From Amylostereum areolatum (Eukaryota; Basidiomycota; Agaricomycetes; Russulales; Stereaceae), in the NCBI GenBank assembly GCA_012932865.1, contig SAXG01000010.1:806001-870000 (forward strand): a stretch of DNA of 64,000 nt, in the 5' to 3' direction. Each line of letters opens with the position of its first letter. Position 1 is the first letter of the stretch. Made by a program: the position numbers and the translations under genes. Below the pieces are notes generated by a model. The model searched no databases and was not told where the DNA came from. It worked only from the letters and a program-made list of their open reading frames with translations. Positions 42,040-54,353 of the stretch are shown piece by piece.

Positions 42040-44231
42040 TGGCGTCGGCGCAAACGCAGCCTGCGATTTCTCCTCGAGGTCTGCGTAGAGCACGGTCATG
42101 TCCTTGCGCTCCTTGCACCAGTTGTCCGGGTCCCAGAACGTGTAGATGCCCTGCTCGCCTCCTTGAACCTTCTGCGAGGGCGCTGTGCCACTCTCCTTCG
42201 TCAACCATACACGGAGGTCTTTGTGGAAGCGCCAGTTGCGGTTGTATCTGCAAAGATTGCCATCAGTACGTTTCTTATATGTAGATTGACGAGTGATGAT
42301 GAAATTGCAAGGGGAGTATGGGGGACACAGGGAGGAAAGGAGAGAGAGAGAACGCGATAGACGGACACTGCCAACAGGCTATTACCCAAGAAGAAGGCCA
42401 AGAAAAACTGTTGGAGTATTTCCGACGACGGTCTGAAATACTCCAACAGTTTTGCTAGGTTTCCACCATCTTTCCAGGAATGAAAGCTGCCATGCTGGCT
42501 GAGGGTGCTAGATGATGGAAAGATGGAGATGGAGATGGAGATGGAGATGGAGGAGAGACGTGGATGGAGAATGAAATCCGAGACGAAAAGTGCGCTCACA
42601 GCTCTTGTGCGGCCACTTCCTGGAGCGCATCTCTTGGTGCCGAGTAGAACATGAAGAACAGTGTCTCGTCGCTGAACGAAGCGGCCTTGCTCGGTCCCGG
42701 TGGCGGCGGTTGCACATCGTAGCACTCCGGCAGGGTAAAGTCGGGCTCGACCGAGTGCGCCGCGGACGAGTCCGCCCACGGCGTGATGAACGTCGAGTAC
42801 AGGTTCCTGTATCTCCACTTCGATGAGCCTTCATCCTAAAACGAGAAGGGAGAAAAGAGCGTACCCCTGCTGCTGCATATCGAGCCCCATCGTCCCCAGG
42901 TCCGTCCCCACCGCCAACAGCGCCTGATCCGGATCTGTGCTCTTGATCATCGCCAGCAGTCCCAGCAGTCCCCACCGGTCGGCAGCGGACATCAACACCT
43001 GTTGTGCGGGCGTTTGCGGCGCGGGGACAGGCGCGGGTGCCGTACTCGACGGCGCGGACTCGTTGTTCGCGTTCCCATTGAACGTCGGCTGAGCGCCCGC
43101 CTGTCCTTGAGGTGGAGCCTGTTGCGGGAACCCGGGTGGCGCGTTGAGGGACTGTGACCCGTTTTGGAGTGAGGACGGGTACACGGCGGACTGAGACGGC
43201 TGTTGCGGCTGTGACGCTTGCTGGGATGCGCCGGTCGAGTTCCACGCTGCTTGCGCCGCCAGTTTCAGATGCTGCACGCCCCGTCAGCCGAGCCTCTCGC
43301 ATAACACGAACGCGAACACGCCACGCACCCTTTGTTTCTCCGCCTCCGATTGCATCCCAGGGAGCGCGCGCGGACCGAGATTGAGCAGTCCTGGATGTTG
43401 CTGTTGCGGCTGTTGTCGTTGCGGCTCGTTGTGCAACCCGTTCAGTCCCGGCGGGTGTCCGTCCGACGTTTGCTGCGATGAGGGTTGTTGCAGCTGTTGT
43501 GTTGGCCCTCCTAGTGCCGGAAAGTCGTCCGCCGTGAAATCCCTCGTCAAATTCGCCCCAACGCCCTGCCCCCCCACCCCGCCGTTCCCACCGCCGTTTC
43601 CGTTACCGTTGCCGGACAGCGGCACACCTGTCCCCGCCTGGCTCGCGTAGCTGCCGCCATTGCCGTTGCTCCCGTTCCCGTTACCCGAGGTCGCGGTTGC
43701 GTGTGTCGGTGCGGGGGTCGATCCGAGCGCGGGAAAATCGTTCGGATCGAGGCCGACCTCGCTCGTGGACGAGGCTGAGGGTGCTGTGTTGTTCCCAGCG
43801 TTGCCGCCCGAGTTCGGGGTTGCGGTGGGGGTGAGGTGCGGAGGTAGGTTAGCGTGTGCGGATGACGGCGGTTGATTTGGCTGCTGCTGTTGGGAATGGG
43901 ATTGTAGTGGACCTTGAGGGTGCTGTTGCTGTAGTTGCTGCTGAGTTTGCTGTTGCAGCGTCGCGCCGAAGGGGAACCCGGCCGTCCGTTGTTGGACGAA
44001 GCCCGGCGAGGGTTGCGGTACCATATTTTGAGCGCGATGGTTGGGTAAACCGGGGTAAGCGGTCATGGCATTTCTTGGTGGCATTCCATATGACGGGTAA
44101 GGTCCTCTGAAGGGACCACCGAGGCCGGTGGGAGGTCCAAGGCTGGGCGGCCGCTGAGGAGGCTGACCTGCTCTTCCGGTCAACAAGTGCGCACTCTGGG
44201 CCGAGTGCCAGCGATTACCTGGTCGGTTCAT
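41917..44231 (-). CDS. NOT2: CCR4-NOT complex subunit NOT2
   Basis: Scaffold subunit of the CCR4-NOT deadenylase, acting in mRNA decay and transcription. The start at 44231 gives MNRPGNRWHSAQSAHLLTGR. A long disordered Gln/Asn/Gly/Pro-rich region follows, containing the two short linear motifs DPNDFPALG and TADDFPALGG that are typical of NOT2. Then comes DRWGLLGLLAMIKSTDPDQA. The C-terminal NOT2_3_5 domain has RNLYSTFITPWADSSAAHSV, EPDFTLPECYDVQPPPPGPS, DETLFFMFYSAPRDALQEVA, YNRNWRFHKDLRVWLTKE and YTFWDPDNWCKERKDMTVLY. The tail is a run of about 19 Gln encoded by a CAG/CAA tract (41984-42042), then VGRPFQGQGMAAM and the stop at 41917-41919. It appears intact. Confidence 0.92.
41984..42042 (-). 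repeat. CAG/CAA trinucleotide tract encoding polyglutamine in NOT2
   Basis: Plus strand (CTG)n with two TTG interruptions, about 19 codons. It lies near the C-terminus after the NOT2_3_5 domain. It also creates spurious poly-Ala, poly-Cys and poly-Leu frames on both strands. Confidence 0.9.
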
Positions 44232-44527
44232 CGTCGTCTAGCAAGAGTTACGAATGTTGCAAAGCGTTATAAGAGGTTGAGGGACGGGTGTGAAAGGCGA
44301 GGATCTTAAGTTGACGAGGAGGATGGGTATTGGCAGGAAGCAAAAGACGTCGCAAAGGCCCTTGGTCCGGGATTCGCCTTTTTTGGTTCATTTTCCATAC
44401 ATTTCCCGCGCTCAACTTGTCTCAGTCGCTTTCTTTCTCCTTCCCTCTCTTTCTTCCGAGCCGGTCGCAAAATCAGTATCACCCCACGCGACAATCTATG
44501 CATTGACCGCCGTAAACGCCTGTTCGT

Positions 44528-45307
44528 ATGGAGGTAAGCACATTTCAACCTGACTTTTACCCCGCCTGACGGAACCGAAGTAGGTTCTCAACCCGCGGGC
44601 GAGCCTGCTTTCCAACTTCGAGGTCCTCTCCCTCCTTCGCGAGCTCGAGAGCGACTTCCACCTCAAGTCTAAAACCGCCCAACGCGTCAAAAAGGAAGAC
44701 GAGGCTGCGGGCGTTACCACTCCCAGGGTGTACGATCCCCTGGATGATATCTCGGAGAACCTGCGCACGGTCGAGGTCGAGGTGCGTACATGCTTTTCTT
44801 GCCGGACAAAGGACTCAAAGGGTGGCGCAGGCAATACAATACTTATCTGCGGCTCACCATCCTATCGGCCGTCAAACCGCGCAAGGCATATCTAAGCTCG
44901 TGAAAGATCTTGCACCTTACGGCCTCACCAAATCCGAAAAACTCCAAGTCGTCAACCTCGCGCCGACTGAGGCCGTCGAGCTCTATGTCGTAAGCCACCT
45001 CTCTCGTGCCCTGCTCTACCTGGATTTCATCGCGTGTCTCGGATAGATCGTCGAAGAGCTCGAAGACCGGCTCAGCGAGCGCATGGAGGAGGTGCTCTCA
45101 GCGGTCCACACATCCCTGCTCGAGGCTCCGGCACAAAACGGAGTGGTAAATGTCGCAGATGGCCCCGAAGAGGCGTCTAGTCGGTCGGGCGAGCCGATCG
45201 TATTTGGGGAGGGAGAACAGTGGGAAGAAGAGGTCACATATGACGAGTTTCTGGATGCAGGCGAGGGCGGGGGCGTCGAGGGCGATTTGGATATGGAAGA
45301 GGACTGA
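44528..45307 (+). CDS. RPC17: RNA polymerase III subunit RPC17 (CGRP-RCP/Rpb4-like)
   Basis: Forms the stalk of RNA polymerase III with RPC25 and helps initiation at tRNA and 5S genes. Exons 44528-44533 (only ATG GAG), 44584-44781, 44831-44989 and 45047-45307 keep frame and give 207 residues. Motifs: MEVLNPRASLLSNFEVLSLL, RELESDFHLKSKTAQRVKK, QYLSAAHHPIGRQTAQGISK, PYGLTKSEKLQVVNLAPTEA, VELYVIVEELEDRLSERMEE. The C-terminus is acidic (EQWEEEVTYDEFLDAGEG, DLDMEED). The N-terminal VLNPR...LSN(Y/F)EVL and the LTK.EKLQ..NLAP.E.VELY segments are diagnostic. A two-codon first exon explains why it is easy to miss. It shares a 296-bp bidirectional upstream region with NOT2. Confidence 0.9.
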
Positions 45308-45620
45308 AGCATGGATCGGAGGTGGGACTTGTCTTCTTCGACTTGGAGAGATGGTAGAAATTGACCCAGAAGCTTAGGGCGTCTATGGCCTACTGGGCTG
45401 GTGGCCTTGGTCCTTACGTGCTACTATATCCGCCATGCCCTTGGACCCGTTCTTCTTTCGACGTCGTCCCTGCGAATGTCGAGATCCCTTCAATCTTATG
45501 CGAAATTTGCCAACATTCAACCTTTCCATCGGTCGCAGTTCACTTCGACGATAATTGTACAAGGCATTGTGATCCATATCGCAGCAGCTAACTATACACC
45601 CTCTTGTATGCATATCTACA
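45308..45620. other. Short intergenic region between convergent genes
   Basis: 3' flanks of RPC17 (+) and of the split DUF6534 gene (-). Nothing else recognised. Confidence 0.45.
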
Positions 45621-46395
45621 TCAAACGCTCTCCACCGTCCCCTCCGTATCCACCTTCCCCCCCGTCTTCCCTAGAGGTGTACCCACTTCCTCCCGTTCAG
45701 TCGAGGGCGTCGACTCGTTTACTTTCTGGTCAAAGATGGATCCATCCCGGTCTTGGTGCGACTCGACAGTGATGAAGATCTGCGGGTGCGAGTGTGCGCG
45801 GGAGATCGTGCCCAGGGAGATGCCCTCGTTCTGGGAGGAAGAGTTAGCGTAACGACTTGATGGGGCGAAAGGCAACAAACATGGGTATGGGTATGGGTAT
45901 GGATATGGCTCACGCCGCGCTGCATCGAGGGATCATCCGGTACGGATGGCCCATGGTTGTACGAGCTGAATTGCCAGTTTCGGCGCATGTTCAAACTGGA
46001 CAGGAGCGAGTTGACGTAGAGCTTGGAGATGATAACGTTGAGTGCGAGATGACTATTCGTACTGTCAGGACAGGGCATGCAAAAGGAGGAGAAAGCGGGA
46101 CGTACGCGCCACTTTTCTGGATTATCCGAAACGAGGGGTAGAGAGAAGAAGTTAGGAGAGGGACAGGTTGGACGAAATTGCAAGAGACGAACGTCGGAGA
46201 TGGTGAGGAACAGGATGATGTTGACCGTGCCAAGGACGGATATCACCAAGCCGGTCTGCATGGACACTTTGAGAGAGGAGAACCACGGTCAGTCGCTTAG
46301 ACCCTCAGGAAGACGTGAAATAAACATACCGCGGATGATCCTGTCCATACATCTGTAAAAACCTCTCGTGCGAATTGGATCTTTTTGGAGGATAT
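45621..46395 (-). CDS. DUF6534 membrane protein, 3' half (separated by a transposon)
   Basis: Begins on the minus strand with an exon near 46395 reading RTRGFYRCMDRIIR. Then, after an intron, VSMQTGLVISVLGTVNIILF, SKLYVNSLLSSLNMRRNWQF, and the C-terminal tail (SLGTISRAHSHPQIFITVES; stop 45621-45623). This covers the last two membrane helices and the conserved Y.NSLLS.LN.R motif of DUF6534. It lacks a start and the first five helices. The missing half, in the same orientation, is at 53200-54353, on the other side of the Plavaka element. The complete paralogue at 59742-61603 has an intron at this position. Confidence 0.7.
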
Positions 46396-46955
46396 TGGAC
46401 CTAAACGGCGAGTTAGAGGATTTGACGTGTTTAGGAAGGTCCTCTTACTACTAGATCTAATTTAGCGGCTAATGGTTTCTCAAGACGGTACAATCTCGGT
46501 CCAGCCGCACACCAACAGTGGTCTCAAACTGATCTCAACAGCATCCAAGCATTTTCACAACATAGGTTTGGTTCACTTTTAGATACCGTTGTCCTGCCTT
46601 TGTCACGGCTTTTGGGGCTTGCTCAGACACCATTAGAGAAACCGGGTATCCATTTTTCATACATTAGCACGAGGCACGGATTGTAAACTAAGCGTTAATG
46701 AATGAGCGGAGGGGGGGGATGAAGCTACGGATGCGAGGGGAAATAGAGCAGGAGCGAGAACCATTGTACACGAACACATATTACGAGAATCGACTAAAGC
46801 GGAAGTGAACGTAAGCGTAGCGGGAGGGGGACACACATCTACTCATCATTATAGTCAATCAATGCAGCAGGAACACCGGGGGCGGGCAGCACCGACAAAG
46901 GGCCTGTTCTAGACAGATAAATGAGTGGAATGGATTGAAAAGCTAGGGAAACAAC

Positions 46956-49373
46956 TTACAAAGCCGCCGTGTACAAACCGGACATGAAGCTGTGGTAGAA
47001 CGGGGGGCGAGTGTTCTCCATCTCGTTCAAAGTGGCAATATGGCCACCGTACACATCCAGGTATGTCCCCGCCGAGAAATCGGACTTGACATGATGCCCG
47101 GATCGACGCTCGTGCAGAGATGCGTAAACCTACACAAGGATAAGCAAAGGTTTATCATATTGAGATCAAAATGAGTCACTCACCGCTGTAAATGCCAGTG
47201 CAACCATTGCCTTCGGGAGCTCGATGCGACGCTCGTTAGTTACCGAGTCAATTGTAAACGGGAGCCTATCGCGGAAGCCGTCCGGAATTCCCTTTGCGAA
47301 AATGGTCTGGTGAAGAATTGTGATCCCGATTGGGTGACGGTAAGGTTGACCACGGCGCACAGCCCCAGTCAACCCATCCTACAGTATGATACTATAAGTC
47401 AGTAGAAACCCACAGAGACATGACCAGTGAAAACACACCGGAGAGTTGCGACGGAATATGTAGTTATAATCCCGGACAGCGAAAGCTACTGCCGCTTGAC
47501 TCTGCTCCCCTTCAGGAAGCAGGTTGTACATTCCGACGATGTGATTGTCGCTGGATTCCTTGAACTTCAAGCGAAAGATACCAATGCGAGCGATGGGCTA
47601 GTACAAAATGGTCTGAGAACCGTGCTGCCAGGAAAAATCCAAACTGACTTACCAAGGGAATGAGACGGTTGATGTACCCGGGTTCCTGGAGCAAACGGCG
47701 GTGCATGTCGATACAGACATCGCGGAGAGACGCCGCTCGGATCAGTGCATTGCGCGAGAATGTCTCACTGAGCGTCGCATCGGGAAACCCGTGGACTAGA
47801 AGGATCTCGTATATAATCTGAACGAAAGCGCCGCGGATTCCAAGTTGAACGATGTGCGATTGCACTCGAAGTGACATCCGCTGATGTGGGCCTCCCAGCA
47901 CCAAGTTTGTATTCTCCGGAAACTCGCCTCCGACCGTTGCTGGTGGAAGGTTGATCACGCCGGCCGCTAGAGGACCTTCAGCATCAGAGACAAATCGGTC
48001 GCCTATGAGACCTAAAATTCGCCAAAGGTATCTCTGGCGGACATTACCTCCAGTGGTATCTTCGTTAACTTGGACCTGCTCTCCGAGGGCAGCATCAACA
48101 GCTGTGACAGGAAGAGCCGTGGAAGGAGCCGTGGCAGGAGGAGGAGCCGTGGCGGCGGCGGCGGCAGCGGCAGCGGCAGCGGGTGGAGCGGCGGCAGCGG
48201 CGGCGGCAGCGGATGGAGCGGCGGCAGCGGTGGCAGAAGCAGCGGTAGTGGCAGCGGATGGGGCAGCGGCAGCGGTGGTGGCAGCGGCAGCGGATGGAAC
48301 GGCGGCGGGGACAGAAACAGGAATGGGTGGAGGAAGAGGAGCCGAGACCGGGGCAACAGGAGGGACGGCGGACGGAGGAGAAGGAGCTGTGTTAGAAGTC
48401 GACGGTCCCGCAACGGCTTGAGGGGCATCGAGGCGACTCAGGCAAGGATCAATGGGAACGAAAGATGGGCTTGAAGACGCAGCCGAATTTGCACTGGAGA
48501 GCCATGTAGGACGCTATAGTATCCGTTAGCATGCTGCACTTGAGGAGGTTAAGGACAACACATACCTCGAGGTTCACCTGACGCTGGAACTGCGTCGGGT
48601 TCGTCTTCGCCAACTCGTCCCCGTCGTCATCTTCGATCGCGTCAAAATCGTCTTCGGAGAGCGGCGAGAGGCCGTTATCGTCGTCATCGTCGTTTTCGTC
48701 CTACAAACAAATCCGTCAATCAGCAACTCGGAACCTGATACAAAGTGAAAGTTATGTACCTCAATCATGGCAACACCTGTGTGACCCGAGGTAACCGCCT
48801 TTGCCTTGCCTTTCGTCCCGTCCACGTAGAGCTTGAGTGCAACCGGTGGAAGCTCGTCCTCTTGAAGAACAAGCTGAGGAGCGCGCGCTAAAGAAAGTGG
48901 AACGACAATGTCAGCCCGTGGGAACACACGCGATTGAACGCGAACGTACTCACACTTCCGAGTTTTTGACTTCTTCGCCGCTGGGCCATTGGCCTGAACA
49001 CCTTTCCCCCCCTTTCGTTTCTTGCCCGCAGCTAAAGGAGGGAAGTGTGAGCGTCGGAAGACACCAACAAAGACAGCAATACAACATACCGGCAGTAACA
49101 GGCTCGGATGCAACATCTATTTCGGCCACGGCCCACGGAGCCAGCGGAAAAAAAATGGTAAGTGGTCTGTGATTCGATGGGAAAAGCTATTGACGTACCA
49201 TCCACAGGAGCTTGCTCTCGCTGTAATTGCGCTGCAGCGGCAGCCTTCGACGCCTTGGTGCGAGCACGAGTAGCAGCAGCCTTCTGCGCTGGCGAGAGTG
49301 CCGCGCTGGCGGTCCCAGAGGCCGAGGAAGTGTTGCGCTGCGACGTTCTCAATGTGCGTGACTGGTAACTCAT
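46956..49373 (-). CDS. Plavaka-associated accessory protein (DUF6532-like C-terminal region)
   Basis: Divergent from the transposase. The start at 49373 gives MSYQSRTLRTSQRNTSSASG. Then a basic region (AGKKRKGGKGVQANGPAAKK), an acidic stretch (DENDDDDNGLSPLSEDDFDA), and a long Ala/Pro/Thr/Ser low-complexity region (about 48100-48400) follow. The C-terminal folded part is VQLGIRGAFVQIIYEILLVH, FSRNALIRAASLRDVCIDMH, RRLLQEPGYINRLIPL, ARIGIFRLKFKESSDNHIVG, YRHPIGITILHQTIFAKGIP, PKAMVALAFTAV and FMSGLYTAAL (stop 46956-46958). The fold segment resembles the DUF6532-type proteins often found beside basidiomycete transposases; that assignment is tentative. Confidence 0.6.
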
Positions 49374-49689
49374 GCCGTTGACGGGGGGGACGGAAAAGAA
49401 AAAGAGGGGAGAAGGAAAGTGGGGAAGAGGAAGAAGAGCGAGGATGCCTGTCGACACGGCGAGGTGAGCGTACAAATATAAGTCCTGCGCCGTTTGCTGA
49501 CATGGCCGTAGGTTTCGTAATAGTGCGGGCTCTGCGGAGCGTGAGCACTCTCACGTCTGGTGGGGTCTTGGTGAGTTTTAGACGGACTTGGTGAATTTAG
49601 GCGGCTGATTTCCTCCGCGCATAGTGAAATTGGATATAACGCACCCTTCTCTCCTCCACATCACGACCTCCAACACACGCTGTATCCTC

Positions 49690-52600
49690 ATGGCGTATCA
49701 GCTGCCCACAGCCAAGGCTTCCGTAGTTTGCAACGGATGCAGCAAAAACTTCTCGCCGCGCGGGCGTACAAACCACTGGAGACAGACTGCGCGCGAGGAA
49801 TGCAAAGCTGCTCACACCGCATACCAGGCTCTTCAAGAAAGCCTGTTCCCCGGTCTTATGGCACCGCCAAATCCTCAAGTTGCGGAGAACCTATCAGCAG
49901 AGAACACGGGCGTCGGCGCAGACTACTTTTCGGAAAGTTATACACCTGCCGAACTCGGACTCGACAATCCAGCTGGCAACACTGCCGATAATCCTCGTGC
50001 AACTCCTATGGATGTCGACAATGTTTTTCCGGCTCCTATGTCGGTCTCTGACAGGAATCAAGGAACCACGGAAGAAGATGAAGCGGATGAAGAGGAGGAT
50101 GTGCGAAACTTTGAGGAGCTCGGGCGCGTCTTGGAGCCCGTAATCAACCCGAATGCACCCCAATCGGCGCCAGGAGAACTGCCTGCAGACGAACTAGCGG
50201 CTCCGCAAGATACTTCTGGCCGCCTCTTTACACCCGAAGAACGGCAACGTGTTGAAGGAAAGCTCTGGGTGCACCCGACGATCGTGCCGTTCCCGAGCGA
50301 GAGCGCTGGCGCACCTCTCACTTTAGAGGTATCTGCGTCACAGTACGACACTCTGCGTTCGCATTTGGAATCTGGGAGTGCGGGAAACATCTGGGCACCG
50401 TTCAAGTCGAAACTCGACTGGTCCATGGCTTACTGGGCCAAAACACGTGGGCCAACATCGACCGCGGTCTCTGAGCTCCTCCAGATGGACGAGGTATGCA
50501 TCCAATTGCCAGTGATCACGCGTCAAGTTCAATGCTCATTACCCTCTTTTACTTAGCTTGCCGAGAAACTCGACCTCTCATTCTGCTCGTCGGCTCAGCT
50601 CAACAAGATCATCGACGAACAACTGCCTGGTCGGCCGAAGTTCACGATGGAGGAGATCCAGGTCGGTGGCGAGAACTTTGAGGTGTACTTTCGCGACATT
50701 GTTCCTTGCATCCGCGCGCTGTACGGCGACCCCGAATTTGCGCAACACCTGATCACGGTCCCGGAGCGCCACTACCAAGATGCCGACATGACGATTCGGA
50801 TGTACGATGAGATGAACACGGGCACTTGGTGGTGGAACGTGCAGGTGCTTGGCATCATCTTCTACGGTTCCCTCCTCCGACCTAACACAAATTTTCTCTT
50901 CCGCAGACAAGCATTGAGGCAAAACTCCCTGGCGCAACAATCATCCCCCTCATCATATCATCAGACAAGACTCAGCTCACGCTCTTTCACGGGAAGACAG
51001 CATACCCGGTCTACATGACAATCGGAAACATCCCGAAGGACATCCGTCGCAAGCCCTCCCGTCGGGCGCAAGTCCTCATTGGCTACCTGCCCACAGCAAA
51101 ACTGGACCACATCTCCAACAAGGCTGCCCGACGCCGTGCAACCGGCAACATTTTCCATGAGTGCATGCGTCGGATTCTTGCACCCATCAAGGACATCGGA
51201 GAAACCGGAATCGCCATGGTCAGCGGTGATGGCGTTTGGCGTCGCTGTCATCCCATCTATGCTATATTCGTTGGGGATTATCCGGAGCAGGTTCTTGTGA
51301 CGGCAACACTCTATGGTGACTGTCCAAGATGTCCGATTCTGCACGCTCTTCTCGGAGAGTACGATGATGACACAGACCTCGATTTCCGTGATGCCGACGA
51401 CGCATTGGACGTCTTTGAACTGGCCGATGGTGATCCCACAACCTACCACGCTGCATGTCGTGAGGCGCGCCTCCGCCCTATCTTCCATCCGTTCTGGGAA
51501 GATTTGCCCTATGTAAACATCTTTGCCTCATGCACACCCGATATCCTCCACCAGATGTATCAAGGAGTCATCAAGCATGTCATTGCATGGATTTCGGACC
51601 CGCAAGCATTTGGGCCCGACGAAATTGATGCCCGTTGTCATCGGATGCCACCCAACCACCACGCTCGCCTCTTCACACATGGGATCAGCTCGCTTGTCCG
51701 GGTGTCGGGTACAGAGCACAAGCACATCGCGCGCATTCTCCTTGGTCTGATTGCAGATCTTCCTCTCCCAGATGGCCGCAGTCCTGCCCGCCTCATCCGC
51801 GCCGTTCGAGGAATTCTCGACTTCCTCTACCTTGCCCAATATCCATCCCATACCGATGAAACCCTTGCGCAGATGGACGATGCTCTTCGGCGCTTCCACG
51901 ACAATAAATCGATCTTCATTGATCTCGGAATCCGGCTGGATTTCAACCTTCCGAAAGTTCATGGTGCACGGCACTACTCGCCAAGCATCGTGCTCTTCGG
52001 TACAACAGATAACAGCAACACGGAGCAATCGGAACGCCTGCACATCGACTTTGCGAAAGACGCGTACAGGGCTACCAACCGAAAAGATGAATATCCACAA
52101 ATGACGGCATGGCTCGAACGTCGCGAGAAGGTCAACGCGCATGCGGCGTTCATTCAGTGGCGCTCTTCGGGGCACCCTCCTATCACTTCGGAACGGACAC
52201 CAGAGGTGCACCTTCACATGCACACCCAGATGACGAAACATCCAACACTCCCAGCCGTCTCGTTCGATCGACTCCATGAACTGTACGGCGCCGTTGACTT
52301 TTCCGATGCACTCGCAGCATTCATTGTCAAGTGTAACTACCCAGATCTCGGTCCTGGGCCCGCGCGTCACGAAGCTGATAACACACTCATCCCGACCAGA
52401 CCTATCGCCGTGTATCACAAGATTAAGCTCTGGAATCACGACGCTCTGCAACGCGAGGACGGAAAAGACGAGCAAGATGCTGTCCATGTTCGCCCTCAGC
52501 GGCGGGACACCCGTGGACGTATCGTTCCCGGTCGGTTTGACACCGTGTTGGTTAAATCGGGAGCTGGAGGTGCTCGCGGCGTAGCAGGTGAGCTTTGCTG

Positions 52601-52997
52601 CTCGTCTGAGATTTCACCGCTGACCGGTCATGACCAAGGCTACCGCGTCGCACAAGTGCGCGTGGTCTTCCGACTATCTGCCAAGACGGCCGACACCGTC
52701 TACCTACCCACACGTCCGACACCCCCACAACACCTTGCCTACATCGAGTGGTTCACGCCGTTCGCAAAGGAGCCAGAAGATGACACACAGATGTACCGTG
52801 TGTCTCGTTCCGTGCACAATGGGCGACGCGACGCCGAAATCATCCCTATCGAAGACATCCAACGGAGTGTCCAGCTCTTCCCGCGTTTCGGTGCGACCGC
52901 TCCCCGTCATTGGACAAGCTATAATGTCCTTGAGGAGTGTACTAAATTCCGTGTCAGCTCATTCCTCGATCACCATACATACAGGACCGTATTTTAG
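49690..52997 (+). CDS. Plavaka transposase, apparently intact
   Basis: Cut-and-paste transposase of the CMC group, common in Agaricomycetes. The start at 49690 gives MAYQLPTAKASVVCNGCSKN with an N-terminal CxxC...H zinc motif (CNGCSKNF...NHW). An acidic linker and an upstream domain follow (WAPFKSKLDWSMAYWAKTRG, FTMEEIQVGGENFEVYFRDI). The hallmark block is IIPLIISSDKTQLTLFHGKT, AYPVYMTIGNIPKDIRRKPS, RRAQVLIGYLPTAKL, then FASCTPDILHQMYQGVIKHV, NTEQSERLHIDFAKDAYRAT, and the C-terminal TSYNVLEECTKFRVSSFLDH. Exons join at the introns after LLQMDE, NVQ and GGARGVAG. The stop is at 52995-52997. No frame break found. Confidence 0.88.
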
Positions 52998-53199
52998 CCC
53001 GAGAGTCCGTACAATGACAATGTGTGTAACCTCTAAAAACCTCGGACTTGACTTAGACACCTTTTGACGTACTAGACCGCCTTAGAGGGCACCATCTAAA
53101 CGGCACGCTAATTAGAGGACCTTGGCGCGGCATTTGCGGGAGAGGCTTTCCCTGATGTAGCCGTGTCCGTGTCCGAAAACCCTGTCTTATGCCGCCGCT

Positions 53200-54353
53200 A
53201 TTTGGAAATGTTAGACAATCATTTCCACGGCGGGGGCGGGGGGGGGGATATGAGACGCACCAAAAACCAGACGAGGCTTGCAGTGATGATGATAAAGCTC
53301 ATCGTGGTCCCCACATGCCAAAGGATCGCCTCGGGCCTCACTTTATGCAGCTCTGCGTAGGTCGGCATCCGGTTTGCGATGATCGACCCAGACAACGAAC
53401 CCCCTGTCCCCGAGGCGCCGTAAGACTGCGACCACAGGATAGGAGTAGGGGAAGGACGCACCAAATCCAGCGGAGGAGAGTAGGAGTATGAGGAGAGCCA
53501 AGATGCGGCTGCCCGTAAGGATAAAAATTCGCCACCCAAAGAACAACTGGACCATTAGGCCAAGGAACCCCTGTTGCGAACACTGTCAGCGCTCTGTGGA
53601 CGAGGGGAGGAAGTCCTCGACGTACGGAAAGGGCTCTGTCTGCCAACGAAGAAGAGGTTTAGTTTTTTTCTAGAAAATGTGATAGGTGCGGCGTACTGTA
53701 AAAGAAGACTAACGAGGTGGTTTTTAGTAGCGCTGGGAGTGGGGGGTCAGAGAGGGGACTCACGCCAATTTGCTTTCACCACGACGACCGTGAATCCTAC
53801 GGGCGCTATGTCAGGAAGGAGGCGATTCCCTAACACGAAGAACGCACCAAAGTGCTTGACGAGGGTAATGTACAAAAACGCCATATCGAAGGAGGAGTTG
53901 ACTAGATTGGCGATAAAGAGGACGGCGATCTAGAAATTGGGTGAACACGCAGTGCATTCGCCCAAGAAAGCGAAGAAAGCGTACGTAGTACTTGATCCAC
54001 ATGCGATCCCTGCAGCTCCGTGTTAGCAATGCGAAGTTCCACGACCGTTGCCTGAGATGTGAGAGGGGCGCACTTTTTGAACGTCTGGTAGTAGATATAG
54101 ACTTGCATCGTCCCCACGCCGAGGAGGACCAAATCGAAGAACATCCCGATAAGTATAGGACCATACCTACGGAGGGAAAAGCACAGAGGACGTGAGCGAC
54201 GGGGGGTGAGAGAGGGGAATGTGGCGGACAGGGGTCGAAGGCAGAAAAAACGTACAACTGTGTTGCAAAATGCGCTAGCAGCGCCTGCTCTGGCGTTACG
54301 GCAAGCGGATCGTCCGCCCGCCTCCCGAGCGGTGCGTGTGCCATAGCGTCCAT
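53200..54353 (-). CDS. DUF6534 membrane protein, 5' half (separated by a transposon)
   Basis: The start at 54353 gives MDAMAHAPLGRRADDPLAVT. Then YGPILIGMFFDLVLLGVGTM and QVYIYYQTFKK follow, the first helix and the QVYIYY motif of DUF6534. Later exons give further helices, including FGWRIFILTGSRILALLILL and GTTMSFIIITASLVWFLVR. Coding sequence stops at a donor (gtctca) just after VWFLVR. The family continues there with a segment ending in DRIIR, and that segment appears at 46395 beyond the Plavaka element. The two halves are therefore complementary. Whether the 6.8-kb intron is still spliced out cannot be told from sequence. Confidence 0.72.

Larger units (their letters stand above)
46436..53123 (+). 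mobile_element. Plavaka-family DNA transposon, about 6.7 kb
   Basis: Contains a Plavaka-type transposase (+) and a divergent accessory gene (-). The ends are approximate: AAGGTCCTCTTA at 46436-46447 is inverted as TAGAGGACCTT at 53113-53123. Outside and around these, both flanks carry further related motifs (ctaaacggc...ttagagga near 46401 and 53095). I could not identify a target duplication, so the boundaries may be off by some tens of bases. The insertion lies inside an intron of a DUF6534 gene. Confidence 0.7.

Noticed and set aside
41849..42253. Poly-Ala, poly-Cys and poly-Leu frames at the CTG tract
   Set aside because: They are shadows of the polyglutamine codons of NOT2 on the minus strand.
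48012..48474. Long Pro/Leu-rich and Ser/Gly-rich frames opposite the accessory Plavaka gene
   Set aside because: They mirror the Ala/Pro/Thr low-complexity stretch of the minus-strand accessory protein.
51528..52487. 319-codon minus-strand frame inside the Plavaka transposase
   Set aside because: It is antisense to the conserved transposase exon.
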